This document shows, in pieces, positions 31,447-41,100 of a stretch of 64,000 nucleotides of DNA; within the stretch, counting starts at the first letter, position 1, and every line of letters starts with the position of its first letter. The DNA lies in the NCBI GenBank assembly GCA_964640525.1, contig CAZXGS010000003.1, positions 1 to 64,000 on the forward strand. The letters are read 5' to 3'. The notes below the pieces were generated by a model that searched no databases, was not told the DNA's origin, and saw nothing but the letters and a program-made list of their open reading frames with translations. Source of the stretch: SZAS-103 sp964640525 (GTDB taxonomy: Bacteria; Pseudomonadota; Gammaproteobacteria; Xanthomonadales; Xanthomonadaceae). Position numbers and translations under genes: made by a program.

Positions 31447-32967
31447 ATGACCCTCGCCCTCGTCCACAGCCGCGCCCGCGAAGGCGTCCACGCCCCCGCG
31501 GTGCGCGTTGAGGTGCATCTGTCCGGCGGGTTGCCGGCCACCACCATCGTCGGCCTGCCCGAGGCAGCCGTGCGCGAGAGCCGTGACCGCGTGCGGGCGG
31601 CGATCCAGAATGCGCAGTTCGAATTCCCGGCGCGACGCATCACCATCAACCTCGCACCGGCCGATCTACCCAAGGATGGCGCGCGCTTCGACCTGCCGAT
31701 CGCGCTCGGCATCCTCGCTGCCAACGGCCAGGTTCCGCTCGAAGCCTTGGCGCACTGCGAGTTCCTCGGCGAGCTGGCGCTCACCGGCGAGCTGCGTGCG
31801 GTCGATGGCGTGCTGCCGGCGGCGATGGCGGCCAACGCCGATGGCCGCACCCTGTTCGTGCCGCAGGCCAACGGCGCCGAGGCCGCGCTGGTTGCGGGCG
31901 CCGACGCGCGCACCGCGCGAACCCTGCTGGAAATCTGCGCCCACCTGCACGGCCAGCGCTCGCTGCCCGAGGCCATCGCCGCAGCCGTGGTCGCACCGGC
32001 CGAAGAGCTCGACCTGGCCGACGTGCGTGGCCAGGCCCACGCGCGCCGCGCGCTGGAAGTTGCCGCCGCCGGCTTCCACCACCTGCTGTTGCTGGGCCCG
32101 CCAGGTTGCGGCAAGACCCTGCTCGCCGCGCGCCTGCCCGGCATCCTGCCGCCGATGACCGAGGCCGAAGCGCTGGAAACTGCCGCGATCGCCTCGGTCA
32201 GCGGTCGCGGCATCGATCCCGGACAATGGAAGCGCCGTCCGTGGCGTGCGCCGCACCACACCGCCAGCGCGGTCGCCCTGGTCGGCGGCGGTACCGAACC
32301 GCGTCCGGGCGAGATTTCACTGGCCCACAACGGCGTGTTGTTCCTGGATGAGCTGGCCGAATGGGATCGCTACAGCCTGGACGTGCTGCGCGAACCGCTG
32401 GAGTCCGGCCGCGTGTGCATCTCGCGCGCGGCGCGCCAGGCCGAGTTCCCGGCGCGCTTCCAACTGGTGGCGGCGATGAACCCCTGTCCCTGCGGCTGGG
32501 CCGGCGATCCTTCCGGCCGCTGCCGCTGCAGCGGCGAACAGGTGACGCGTTACCGCGCGCGATTGTCCGGCCCCTTGCTGGATCGCATCGACCTGCAGGT
32601 TTCCGTGACCCGGCTCGGCCACGGCGAACTGCGGCCCGATGCGCCGCCCGGCGAGGCCTCCGCGCAGGTCCGCGAGCGCGTGGCCCGCGCCCGCGACGTG
32701 CAGGCGCAACGCGCCGGCAAGCCCAACGCCCTGCTCGGGCAGCGCGAGACCGAGCGACTGTGCCGGCTGTCGCCGTCCGATCAGGCACTGCTCGAACGCG
32801 CCATCGACGCCCTGCAACTGTCCGCCCGCGCCACCCACCGCATCCTGCGCGTGGCGCGCACGATCGCCGACCTCGCCGGCAGCCCGACCATCACCACCGC
32901 GCACCTGACCGAGGCGATCGGCTATCGGCAACTGGACCGACGCGCGCGCCCGGCGGTCAGCGCGTGA
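31447..32967 (+). CDS. comM: ComM/YifB AAA+ helicase-like protein
   Basis: A 506-residue Mg-chelatase-type AAA+ ATPase. ComM is a hexameric branch-migration helicase that promotes integration of DNA taken up by natural transformation. The order is an N-terminal Lon-like domain (1-170, VHLSGGLPATTIVGLPEAAVRE), Walker A GPPGCGKT near 220, Walker B VLFLDELAE near 300, a zinc-like cluster NPCPCGWAGDPSGRCRCS, and a C-terminal lid ending TTAHLTEAIGYRQLDR. ATG 31447 gives the family-typical MTLALVHSRAREG. It follows ubiK. Confidence 0.93.
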   Translation: MTLALVHSRAREGVHAPAVRVEVHLSGGLPATTIVGLPEAAVRESRDRVRAAIQNAQFEFPARRITINLAPADLPKDGARFDLPIALGILAANGQVPLEALAHCEFLGELALTGELRAVDGVLPAAMAANADGRTLFVPQANGAEAALVAGADARTARTLLEICAHLHGQRSLPEAIAAAVVAPAEELDLADVRGQAHARRALEVAAAGFHHLLLLGPPGCGKTLLAARLPGILPPMTEAEALETAAIASVSGRGIDPGQWKRRPWRAPHHTASAVALVGGGTEPRPGEISLAHNGVLFLDELAEWDRYSLDVLREPLESGRVCISRAARQAEFPARFQLVAAMNPCPCGWAGDPSGRCRCSGEQVTRYRARLSGPLLDRIDLQVSVTRLGHGELRPDAPPGEASAQVRERVARARDVQAQRAGKPNALLGQRETERLCRLSPSDQALLERAIDALQLSARATHRILRVARTIADLAGSPTITTAHLTEAIGYRQLDRRARPAVSA

Positions 32968-33144
32968 TGCTTCAGGCGTCTTGATGGCGGGTGGACCGCA
33001 GGGCGTGCGAGGCGACCGCCGCGTGACCGCAGCCGCATCCAGCCTCGACCGCATCGATTCGGATCGCCACCTGGCCGGACGCCGGCCGATCCGGACCCGC
33101 TGCTGCATGCCGCGAGCCCGAGTCCGCGACCGGGTACCCGCGCG

Positions 33145-34389
33145 TCAGGCTTGAGTTGGCTGCGCCGGGTGCAGGTGACGCATGCGATCGCGCACCGCGG
33201 CGACCAGCTTCTGCGGGCGGATCGGTTTGAACAGGAAGTCGTCCGCGCCGGCGTTGCTGGCTTCCACCTGCGAGTCCGGATCGCTCTCGCCGGACAGGAA
33301 CACGATCGGCAGCCGCGCAAACACCGGATGGTTGCGGATCAGCATCGTCACCTCCACGCCGTTGGCGAAGGGCATGTGCAGGTCCATCAACACCAGGTCC
33401 GGGTGCAGCACGTCGAGGGTTTCGATCACGCGCGTGGGGTCATGCTCCACGTAGGCCTGCATGCCGGCCTTGGCCAGCACCGTCTGCGCGTAGAACGCAT
33501 CGGCACGATTGTCCTCGACGATCAGCACGCGCACCGCCATCGCCGGCGGCGAGGCATGCAGGCCCAGCACGCGCTGCACGCAATCCTCCAGGTCGAAAGG
33601 CGGAATCAGCAGCAGGTCCACGCCCGCGCGATGGGCTTCCTTGCGAATTGCCAAGTCGGCCTGCGTCGCCATGGCGACCAACTGCACGTTCCGCCGCGGC
33701 CGGAAGCTTGCCTGCGCCTCGCGGCGCAGGTTGCCGACCACCTTCAGCATCGGCATGTGCGAGCTGTCCAGGAGAATGACGTGCGGCAACAGGAACAGCA
33801 CGAGTTCGAACAGCTTGTCGAACGTCGCGGCGCGCTCGATCGCGTAGCCTTCCGCTTCCAGGCGCTGGTCGAAAGCCTGCGCGAAGGCGCTGTCGTCGCC
33901 GAGGTGGTAGATGCGGCGCAGCCCGGTTTCCACCTGCGTTTCCGCTTCATCCGGCTCGAACATGCCGGCCGGCTCCGCACGCACGGTGCCTCCGGCAGGC
34001 ATCGGCGGCAGGCCAGCGGCTGCACCAGCCGGCGCGGCAGCAGGCATCGGCTCGGGAACATGCGAGAGCGATTTGACCGCCGCGGCAAGCAGTTCCAGCA
34101 TCGCCGTGGTCTGCGTCCGGCTGGGCCTGCTCATGCGCATGATGTGCTCGCCCAGGCCTTGTTCCAGCTTGCGCAGGCATTTTTCGGTCTCGGGCATCCC
34201 ATGGCGCGCGCTGGCATCGGCCACGCGCTCCACGTCGCCACGCAGCACCAGCATCCCCGAGTGCGGCCACCCGTCCGCGCCGTAACGGCGAATGCGCAAC
34301 TCGAAGGCGTCGATGCGCTGCGGCAGGTAGCCAAGAAACGCCTGGCGATCATCGTCCGGTCGATTCGCCGAGGAAGCGGTGTCGCTCAT
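33145..34389 (-). CDS. Response regulator with HPt-like, degenerate REC and REC domains
   Basis: A 414-residue signalling protein. Residues about 20-110 are helical with RHGMPETEKCLRKLEQGLGEHI, resembling an HPt module. About 170-290 is a degenerate receiver (VILLDSSHMPMLKVVGNLR). About 293-408 is a canonical REC domain with acidic pocket LIVEDNRAD, phosphoacceptor LVLMDLHMPF, and the conserved Lys in FLFKPIRP. No DNA-binding, GGDEF or EAL output is present, so it probably acts by protein contact. ATG 34389 has GGAGG upstream. It diverges from the Ser/Thr kinase at 34658; no histidine kinase is adjacent. Confidence 0.8.
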   Translation of the reverse strand: MSDTASSANRPDDDRQAFLGYLPQRIDAFELRIRRYGADGWPHSGMLVLRGDVERVADASARHGMPETEKCLRKLEQGLGEHIMRMSRPSRTQTTAMLELLAAAVKSLSHVPEPMPAAAPAGAAAGLPPMPAGGTVRAEPAGMFEPDEAETQVETGLRRIYHLGDDSAFAQAFDQRLEAEGYAIERAATFDKLFELVLFLLPHVILLDSSHMPMLKVVGNLRREAQASFRPRRNVQLVAMATQADLAIRKEAHRAGVDLLLIPPFDLEDCVQRVLGLHASPPAMAVRVLIVEDNRADAFYAQTVLAKAGMQAYVEHDPTRVIETLDVLHPDLVLMDLHMPFANGVEVTMLIRNHPVFARLPIVFLSGESDPDSQVEASNAGADDFLFKPIRPQKLVAAVRDRMRHLHPAQPTQA

Positions 34390-34657
34390 GGGGATTGCCT
34401 CCAGGTCACGGCTCACGGCGCAGGGATCCGGCAACCGGGCATCGCGACCCGGCCGTTGCGCCAGTGGCCAGATGCCGCTCGCATGCCCACCCGACCTGCG
34501 CTTGCATCATTGGATGTTTGTGACGAACGCGCAAGGACACGACGGCAGGCCACCTGGCGGTCATGCCGGCAAGCTGCGCGGCGTGGGCGCGAGCATGCCG
34601 CGCAGGGCCTTCTGCTAACCTGCCCGAGCCCCTGCCTGCCGCTCGACCCGAGATCCC

Positions 34658-36418
34658 ATGCGTTTTGAACACGGTGCGCAATTTGCCGGATACACCATCC
34701 TCTCGCGGCTGGGCCGCGGCGGCATGGCGACGGTGTACCTGGCGCGCGAGGCCGGGCTGGAGCGCATGGTCGCGCTCAAGGTGCTGCCCGAGCAGTTGGT
34801 GGACGACGAGCATTTCGCCGCGCGCTTCGAGCAGGAAGCCCACGTCATCGCCGGCCTCGACCACCCCAACATCATCCCGCTGTACCGCTCGGGCATCACC
34901 GAGGACGTGCCGTGGATGGCGCTGCGGTACGTCAACGGCGGCGATCTGGAGCCGCGGCTGCGCTCGCGTTCGATGCCCGTCGACCAAGTCATGGCGATCC
35001 TGCGTGCGGTGGGCGCAGCGCTGGACTACGCGCATCGCAAGGGTGTGATCCATCGCGACCTCAAGCCGCAGAACATCCTGCTGTCGGACGACCATTCGCC
35101 GTACCTGGCCGATTTCGGCGTCGCCAAACTGCTCGAAGGCGCCGACAAGCTCAAGACCGCGACCGGCAACATCTTCGGCACACCCGCCTACATGGCGCCG
35201 GAACAGGCCATGGGCAAGCCGCTTGGCCCGTACACCGACGTCTACGCACTGGCGGTGATCGCGTACCGCGCCTTCACCGGGGATTTGCCGTTCGATGCCG
35301 ACACCCCGCACGCGATCCTGATGAAGCATGTGTCCGAGCCGTTGCCGCAGGCGGCCACGGCGCTGTTGCCGCGACCGGTCGCCGCCGCGCTGGAACGCGC
35401 GCTGGCCAAGGATCCGCAGGCGCGCACGCAAAGCGCCGGCGCATTCGTCGAGGATCTGGCGCGGGCGCTGGAAGCGGTGTCCAGCGGACGCGGCGACGCA
35501 ATCGACAACGGCGCCGGGCTGGACGCGCCGGCCACCGTGGCTTTGGCGCGGTCGCCCGGGCCGCCGCAGCCTGCCTGGCCACCCCAGACCGCGGCGTCCG
35601 TTCCGGTGCCGCCGCAGCCCGTCGCGCCGATACCCGCGAACGTGGCATCGGCCATGACCACGGCCATTCCCGCGGTTCGCCGCACGCCGCCGTGGCTGTC
35701 CTATGGCGCCACCGCCGTCGTCACGGCGCTGGGGGCATGGTTCGCCTTCAGCCACTGGCCCGGGGCGGCCGCACCACCCGCGTCTCCCGCGCAGCCCGCC
35801 GCAGCAGCCTTGGCCTCGTCCGCGACGGCCGCGCCGGCAGTCACGAGCTCCAAGGACGCCAGCGTTGCCGATGCCACCGCGCAGACCCCGACGCACGCCC
35901 AGGCCACAGCTGACAATCGCCCCGAAACAGTGACCTCGACAGGGGCCGCCCCGGAGCCGGCAGGACCGGAACCGGCATCTGCCGCGGCCACAACGGCGTC
36001 GGGCCTGCCACCTGAGCTACCCGGCTCGCTGTGCGCTGCCAACGAGCGGGTGATGTTCTCCTGCCAGATCGGCAGGACCGGCAAGACCGCCTCGCTGTGT
36101 GCCAGCGGGGCCGCCGTGACCTACCGTTACGGCACCAACGCCACGCTGGACATTTCCCTGCCCGGCGGGGGCGACATGCGCAAGGTCCATCTCGTCCGCC
36201 AATGGGAGCCGGACCAGGGTCTGGTCGGGATCGCTTTCGTCAACGGCGCCTACACCTACCAGTTGGAGAGCGGTGCCGGCGCGAATCCGGAGCATGTGAC
36301 GGTGTACAAGCAGGCCCGGTCGATTTCGCAGATGGACTGCACCGGCAGCCCCCGCGGCGATGTCCGTGGCGCCTTTGCCGACCTCCAGTCGCGCGGCATG
36401 CGGGTCGTGACACCCTGA
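34658..36418 (+). CDS. Transmembrane Ser/Thr protein kinase (PknB-like)
   Basis: A 586-residue Hanks-type kinase. The kinase domain (about 11-270) has GRGGMATVY, ATP lysine K41 in VALKVL, HRDLKPQN (132-139), DFG (152-154) and MAPE (179-182). A Pro/Ala-rich linker leads to a transmembrane segment at about 346-364, then a further Pro/Ala region and an extracytoplasmic domain (about 455-586) with CAANERVMFSCQIGRTGKTASLCAS and VTYRYG. That outer domain resembles a stand-alone proteobacterial hypothetical family I recall but cannot name. It is the first of two kinases in an island with an ECF-like sigma factor. Confidence 0.88.
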   Translation: MRFEHGAQFAGYTILSRLGRGGMATVYLAREAGLERMVALKVLPEQLVDDEHFAARFEQEAHVIAGLDHPNIIPLYRSGITEDVPWMALRYVNGGDLEPRLRSRSMPVDQVMAILRAVGAALDYAHRKGVIHRDLKPQNILLSDDHSPYLADFGVAKLLEGADKLKTATGNIFGTPAYMAPEQAMGKPLGPYTDVYALAVIAYRAFTGDLPFDADTPHAILMKHVSEPLPQAATALLPRPVAAALERALAKDPQARTQSAGAFVEDLARALEAVSSGRGDAIDNGAGLDAPATVALARSPGPPQPAWPPQTAASVPVPPQPVAPIPANVASAMTTAIPAVRRTPPWLSYGATAVVTALGAWFAFSHWPGAAAPPASPAQPAAAALASSATAAPAVTSSKDASVADATAQTPTHAQATADNRPETVTSTGAAPEPAGPEPASAAATTASGLPPELPGSLCAANERVMFSCQIGRTGKTASLCASGAAVTYRYGTNATLDISLPGGGDMRKVHLVRQWEPDQGLVGIAFVNGAYTYQLESGAGANPEHVTVYKQARSISQMDCTGSPRGDVRGAFADLQSRGMRVVTP

Positions 36419-36661
36419 GCTTGCCTGGCGCGTGACCGCTGAGGGTTCGACGCGCCCGCCACGGCCGGAATCTCCGACACCCGCACCGCGAGCCTGACCC
36501 CGGATCAGCCCGCAAGCGTCGGAAATCCATCCGTGGCGGCGACCGGGATCGTCGGCAAGGCCGCACCGGGCGATGGTGAAACCGCTGTCATCGTCGCCGC
36601 ACTCGCCCTATGGAGGGGATGGAAGGCCCGTCGCCGACAGGCCTCGCAACCGGAGAGTCCC

Positions 36662-37735
36662 ATGAAATCGCCTACCCAGCCGCCCTTCCCGCTCCTGCCG
36701 AACCGAACCGTCCAGACCTCGCGCCTGCGTGCCACCGCCACTGCCGCCGCGATCGCCGTCGCGCTGGCGGTCACGAACTTGGGCGCACTGGCGCACGCGG
36801 CCGCGGCGCCGGCGCCCAGCGCCCTCGCGCAGGCGACCAAGACCCTCGCCCCGGCCTATCGCCAGCAGCAATGGCAGCGGCTGGCGGCGATGTCCGACCG
36901 CGACGACCTGATCGCCGCGGTGCTGCTGGGCATGGCGCGCGCCGACGATCAGCATCCAATCGACGGCCACGGCATGGCCGAGGACCGCCTCGCCGAACGC
37001 TACGGCCGTGACCCGCTGGCGCTGTTCGCGCTCGCCCTGGCCTGCCAACAGTCCGAGCCCTGCCCGCATCCGGAAAGCCGCGATGCGCTGGTGCAGGTCG
37101 CGCCCGGCAACGCCGTGCACTGGCTGCTGCTGCCCGGCGACCGCACGCCCGACGATGCGCAACTGCACGCCGCCGCGCGCGCGCCGCTGGCCGACTCGCA
37201 CCTGCGCGACATCTTCCGCATCGTCGGCAAGGCGCTCGCCGGCCAGCCCGCGCCTGCGCTGCCTGCCGGCGTCGATCCGGCCGCGCTGGCCGCCTCGTTG
37301 CGGATGGACGCGGTCGAAAACGTCCAGTTGCCGAAGTTCGACCAAGTCATCGCGCAGTGCCGGCAGCCGCCCGAACCGCGCCGCGCCGATTGCCTGACCT
37401 TGGGCCGGCGGTTCGAGGCCGACCGCAGCGGCGCGATCCTCGCGCGCATGGTCGGCAGCGCGATGGTGCGCCGCCTGACCCGCGGCACGCCGGAGGAGAC
37501 CGCCGCCAAGCAACTGCGCCGCGACTACGTGTGGATGAGCGAGCGCCTGGAGGCGGCCGGCTGGCCCGAGCCGGAACGGCTCAAGGCCGAAGGCGCGATC
37601 TACGGCGAATGGAACGCCTGGCAGCGCGCGGTGCAGCGCACCGGCGCGAGCGCAACGCCGGCGGCCGACTGGATGCCGAGCGATCCCAACCTGCTGCTGT
37701 TGTCGGAAGAGCGCAAGCCGAAGACCTCGCGGTGA
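36662..37735 (+). CDS. Exported protein related to the sensor region of the downstream kinase
   Basis: A 357-residue protein with an N-terminal signal or anchor (about 23-46) and an extracytoplasmic helical domain. Residues about 75-357 align by eye with the C-terminal half of the kinase at 38599-40890: LALACQQSEPCPHPE versus AALACHAQPQPCTHPE, MVGSAMVRRLTRGTP versus MVAVAIVRRLYKGTP, LRRDYVWMSE versus YRRQYVWMAQ, and the near-identical end DPNLLLLSEERKP versus NPNLLLLSEERKP. It is thus a free-standing paralogue of that kinase's sensor region. The function is unknown; ligand sharing or competition is possible. Confidence 0.75.
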   Translation: MKSPTQPPFPLLPNRTVQTSRLRATATAAAIAVALAVTNLGALAHAAAAPAPSALAQATKTLAPAYRQQQWQRLAAMSDRDDLIAAVLLGMARADDQHPIDGHGMAEDRLAERYGRDPLALFALALACQQSEPCPHPESRDALVQVAPGNAVHWLLLPGDRTPDDAQLHAAARAPLADSHLRDIFRIVGKALAGQPAPALPAGVDPAALAASLRMDAVENVQLPKFDQVIAQCRQPPEPRRADCLTLGRRFEADRSGAILARMVGSAMVRRLTRGTPEETAAKQLRRDYVWMSERLEAAGWPEPERLKAEGAIYGEWNAWQRAVQRTGASATPAADWMPSDPNLLLLSEERKPKTSR

Positions 37736-37872
37736 TCGGCGCCTCGCGCCCGCGGCATGCCCGGCCGCGGGCACGAGGCATTCACGCGATCGCCGGCAGT
37801 CCGTCGCCGTCGTTGCGCCAGACTGCCTTCACGTAGGCTGCCTTCACGTCGTCCCCTCCCGCCGACCATCGC

Positions 37873-38553
37873 ATGCCCGTCTTCCCGACCACCCGCTGGA
37901 GCCTGATCCGCGCCAGCGACCGCGATGCCGATGCGGTCGCCGGTGCCTGGGGCGAGTTGGTGCGCGACTATCGGCCGGCGATCGTCGCCTTCTTCGCGCG
38001 CGGCAAGCTCGCGCGCGACGCCGAGGATCTCGCCCAGGAGTTCCTGCTGCGCTCGATGCGCGATGGCTGGTGGTCGCGCGCCGACCCGGCCGCCGGCAGC
38101 TTCCGCCGTTTCCTGTTCGTGCTGCTGCAGCGCTTCCTGGCGATGCAGGCCTCGGCCGGGCATCGTCGCTTCGAGGTGGCCGGCGTCGATACCGACGTCC
38201 GCGAGCCGGTCGATCGGGATTCGCCGGAGCGGCTGTTCGACCTCGAATTTGCGCTGTGCCTGACCGCCACCGCGCTGGCGCGCCTGCGCGCGGAGTACGA
38301 AACCGGCGGCCGCGCGGAACTGTTCGACAGCCTGCAACCGTGGCTGTCCGAACCGCCGCACCACGGCGAACTGGCCGCGCTCGGACAGCGCTTGCAGATC
38401 GCGCCGAATACGCTGGCGGTGCAACTCAAGCGCCTGCGCGAACGCTTCCGCCAGGCCGTCCGCGCGGCCTTGCTCGACCTCAGCCTGGACGAGGCGCAGG
38501 CTGCGCTGGAGCTCGCTGCGTTGCGCGCCGCGCTCGCTGCCGGATCGGCATGA
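37873..38553 (+). CDS. ECF-like RNA polymerase sigma factor linked to a kinase
   Basis: A 226-residue sigma-70-family protein: FPTTRWSLIRASD at the start, region 2 with DYRPAIVAFFARGKLARDAEDLAQEFLLRSM, and a region 4-like HTH in LAALGQRLQIAPNTLAVQLKRLRERFRQAVR. The start resembles ECF groups that lack an anti-sigma factor and sit beside Ser/Thr kinases, where phosphorylation is thought to activate the sigma. The kinase gene begins 45 bases downstream, which fits that scheme. Phosphorylation here is inferred from context, not seen. Confidence 0.85.
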   Translation: MPVFPTTRWSLIRASDRDADAVAGAWGELVRDYRPAIVAFFARGKLARDAEDLAQEFLLRSMRDGWWSRADPAAGSFRRFLFVLLQRFLAMQASAGHRRFEVAGVDTDVREPVDRDSPERLFDLEFALCLTATALARLRAEYETGGRAELFDSLQPWLSEPPHHGELAALGQRLQIAPNTLAVQLKRLRERFRQAVRAALLDLSLDEAQAALELAALRAALAAGSA

Positions 38554-38598
38554 TCCATCTTCACCTGAGCACCGCCACGCCATGAGCACCGCGCCAGC

Positions 38599-40890
38599 AT
38601 GAACGCGCATCCGCCCGCTCCGGACGAGGGCAGGCCACGCGCGCAGGCGCAGCTCGCACGCGCACGCGCGGCGCTGGCGGGAGTGGCCGCCGCGGACGCC
38701 ACCCTCTGGGACGGCATCGACCTCGACGATCCCGACGACCGCCGCTTCGGCGACTACGAGCTGCTCGAACGCCTCGGCCGCGGCGGCATGGGCGTGGTCT
38801 TTCGCGCCCGCCAGCTCGGGCTGGATCGCCAGGTCGCGCTGAAGTTCATCGTCGGCGGCCTGGCCCGCGAGCGCGAGGCGGTGTCGCGCTTCCTCGCCGA
38901 AGCACGCGCGGCCGCGCGCCTGCACCACCCGCACATCGTGCCGGTATTCGAGGTCGGCACCCTCGAGGGCATGCACTTTTTTACCATGCCGCTGCTGCGC
39001 GGACCGACGCTGGCGCAGGCCATCGCGCAACGGCGGCCGTCGCCGCGCGAGGCGGTGGCGCTGATGCAGCCAATCGCCGCGGCGGTGGCCTACGCCCACA
39101 GCCTCGGCCTGCTGCACCTGGACCTCAAGCCGGCCAACGTGCTGATCGACGAGCATGGCCAGCCGCAGGTGTGCGACTTCGGCCTGGCGCGCCACGTCGA
39201 TGCCGGCGGCGGCGTGATCGACTCCGGCGCCTGGGGAACGCCGAGCTACATGGCGCCCGAGCAGCGCGCCCGCGGCCGCCTGGACGCGCGCACCGACGTG
39301 CATGGCCTCGGTGCGATCCTGCACGAACTGCTGACCGGTGCGGCCCCGCGCGACCAGGCCGGCACCACGCGCGTGAGCGTGGATGCCGCGGGCCTGCCCA
39401 CCCTGCGATCGCCGCGCACGCTCGATCCACGCATCGACCGCGACCTCGACGCGATCTGCATGAAATGCCTGGCGACCGATCCCGCCGCGCGCTACCCGGA
39501 CGTCGCCGCCCTGCTCGCCGACCTCGGCCGTTGCCGCGACGGCCACGACGTCAGCGCGCGCACGCCGGCCTGGCACGAGCGCGCGCGGCGCGGCCTGCGT
39601 CGCCATCCGGGCGCGGTGCTGGCGACGCTCGCGCTCGCCGCCGCCCTCGTCGCCGGCCTGACCACGACCGCCTGGCAATGGCGACGCGCCGAACACGCGC
39701 GCATCGTCGCCGCCGGCCAGGCCGAGCGCACCCGCCAGCTCGCCGGCCTGATGGCCGCCGCCTTTCCGAATGCGAACGAGGAGGACGCCCGCGCCAGCGC
39801 GGTGGCGGCGGTGGCGTGGCTCAAGCAGCATGTCCCCGGCGATCCGGTCGCACAGCGCGCCGTGCTGACCGCGTTCCGCGACGCCCTGGTGGCCGCGCAC
39901 AAGACCGATGCGGTCGCCCCGTTGCTGGACCAGATCGCCGCCCAGCTCGGCGCGGACTACCACGCACAGGAAGTCGTGAGGCTGGCCGCGCGCGGCGACC
40001 GCGACAGCCTGCTGGCGGCCGCGCTGATCGGCATCCCGCGCACGCCCGCCGGCGTGTCCAGCCCGGCGCACGCGGCCGTGCTGCAACGCCTGTACGACCA
40101 CGGCCGCGGCGACGAGACCGCGCTGTATGCCGCCGCGCTCGCCTGCCACGCGCAGCCGCAACCCTGCACGCACCCGGAGTACGACGCCGCGCTCACGCGG
40201 CGGTTCCCCGACAACGCGGTGAACTGGCTGCTCGTCCCCGCCGGCATCCAGCCCGACGACGCCGCGCTCGCCGACCGCGTGCGGCACGCCGCGGCCGCGC
40301 GCGGTTTCGACGAACACCTGGGCGCGTTCATGGGCCTGATGCGTCAGATGCTGCGCGACCAGCGCGTGCCCGCGTCGATCCTGCAGCCGATGCAGGCGGT
40401 GGTTCCCGCCGCGCAGGTGTCGGCCTCGCTGCGCCGCGATGCCGCCGACAGCGTGCCGCTGCCGTTCTATGCCGACGTGATCCGCATCTGCAAGCCCGGA
40501 TCGCCCGCCCTGCACCAGCAGCCGGACCTGCACGATGCCTGCGGAACCTTCGCGCTCCACGCGATGCGCGCACCGCAGGCGTCGATCCTGTCGAAGATGG
40601 TTGCCGTCGCGATCGTGCGCCGGCTTTACAAGGGCACGCCGCTGGACGCCGAGGCCAAGGCGTACCGCCGCCAGTACGTGTGGATGGCCCAGTACCTGTG
40701 GAAGGACGGCGCGCCGCGCGATCCCGAGGCGCTGCAGCGCGACATTTCACGCTACGGTGAATGGGAAGCCTGGCGCCGCCAGACCGCGCGCTGGGCGCCC
40801 TCGGTCGACCCGCCGCCGGGCTGGGTGCCGGCCAACCCGAACCTGTTGCTGCTCTCGGAAGAGCGCAAGCCGCCGCCGGCGCACCGGTAG
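38599..40890 (+). CDS. Transmembrane Ser/Thr protein kinase with large sensor region
   Basis: A 763-residue kinase. The catalytic domain (about 53-315) has GRGGMGVVF, K82 in VALKFI, HLDLKPAN (173-180, Leu where Arg of HRD is usual), DFG (193-195) and MAPE (218-221). A transmembrane segment lies at about 337-359, followed by a roughly 400-residue extracytoplasmic helical region related to the protein at 36662-37735 and ending NPNLLLLSEERKPPPAHR. HLD kinases are non-RD types and do not need activation-loop phosphorylation in the usual way. With the upstream ECF-like sigma it likely forms a signal-to-transcription unit. Confidence 0.88.
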   Translation: MNAHPPAPDEGRPRAQAQLARARAALAGVAAADATLWDGIDLDDPDDRRFGDYELLERLGRGGMGVVFRARQLGLDRQVALKFIVGGLAREREAVSRFLAEARAAARLHHPHIVPVFEVGTLEGMHFFTMPLLRGPTLAQAIAQRRPSPREAVALMQPIAAAVAYAHSLGLLHLDLKPANVLIDEHGQPQVCDFGLARHVDAGGGVIDSGAWGTPSYMAPEQRARGRLDARTDVHGLGAILHELLTGAAPRDQAGTTRVSVDAAGLPTLRSPRTLDPRIDRDLDAICMKCLATDPAARYPDVAALLADLGRCRDGHDVSARTPAWHERARRGLRRHPGAVLATLALAAALVAGLTTTAWQWRRAEHARIVAAGQAERTRQLAGLMAAAFPNANEEDARASAVAAVAWLKQHVPGDPVAQRAVLTAFRDALVAAHKTDAVAPLLDQIAAQLGADYHAQEVVRLAARGDRDSLLAAALIGIPRTPAGVSSPAHAAVLQRLYDHGRGDETALYAAALACHAQPQPCTHPEYDAALTRRFPDNAVNWLLVPAGIQPDDAALADRVRHAAAARGFDEHLGAFMGLMRQMLRDQRVPASILQPMQAVVPAAQVSASLRRDAADSVPLPFYADVIRICKPGSPALHQQPDLHDACGTFALHAMRAPQASILSKMVAVAIVRRLYKGTPLDAEAKAYRRQYVWMAQYLWKDGAPRDPEALQRDISRYGEWEAWRRQTARWAPSVDPPPGWVPANPNLLLLSEERKPPPAHR

Positions 40891-40950
40891 GCGCACGGTG
40901 GCGACCTCCCCCACCAGCAGGATCCGCGATCAACGCCCGAACCACGAGCC

Positions 40951-40976
40951 GTCATCCCTGCGAACGCAGGAGACCC
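40951..40976. repeat. Single REP-like palindrome
   Basis: GTCATCCCTGCGAACGCAGG plus adjoining bases forms a short hairpin (CCTGCG/CGCAGG) of the same family as the pairs at 43801 and 53817. It lies between the kinase gene and the convergent DUF6438 gene. Confidence 0.65.
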
Positions 40977-41100
40977 GCGACGTGCCAATACGGTATCGGT
41001 TGGCTCGGCGCGGGAACTTGGCTGTCCCCGATCCTGCGATCGCCGCCGTGCGCGATCGCATGCGCCACCCGCACCCGAGCCAGGGCAAGGCCGCCAACGG

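Noticed and set aside
37600..40560. A 986-codon minus-strand open frame opposite the sigma/kinase genes
   Set aside because: It is an antisense shadow; composition and lack of motifs contrast with the intact kinase and sigma motifs on the plus strand.
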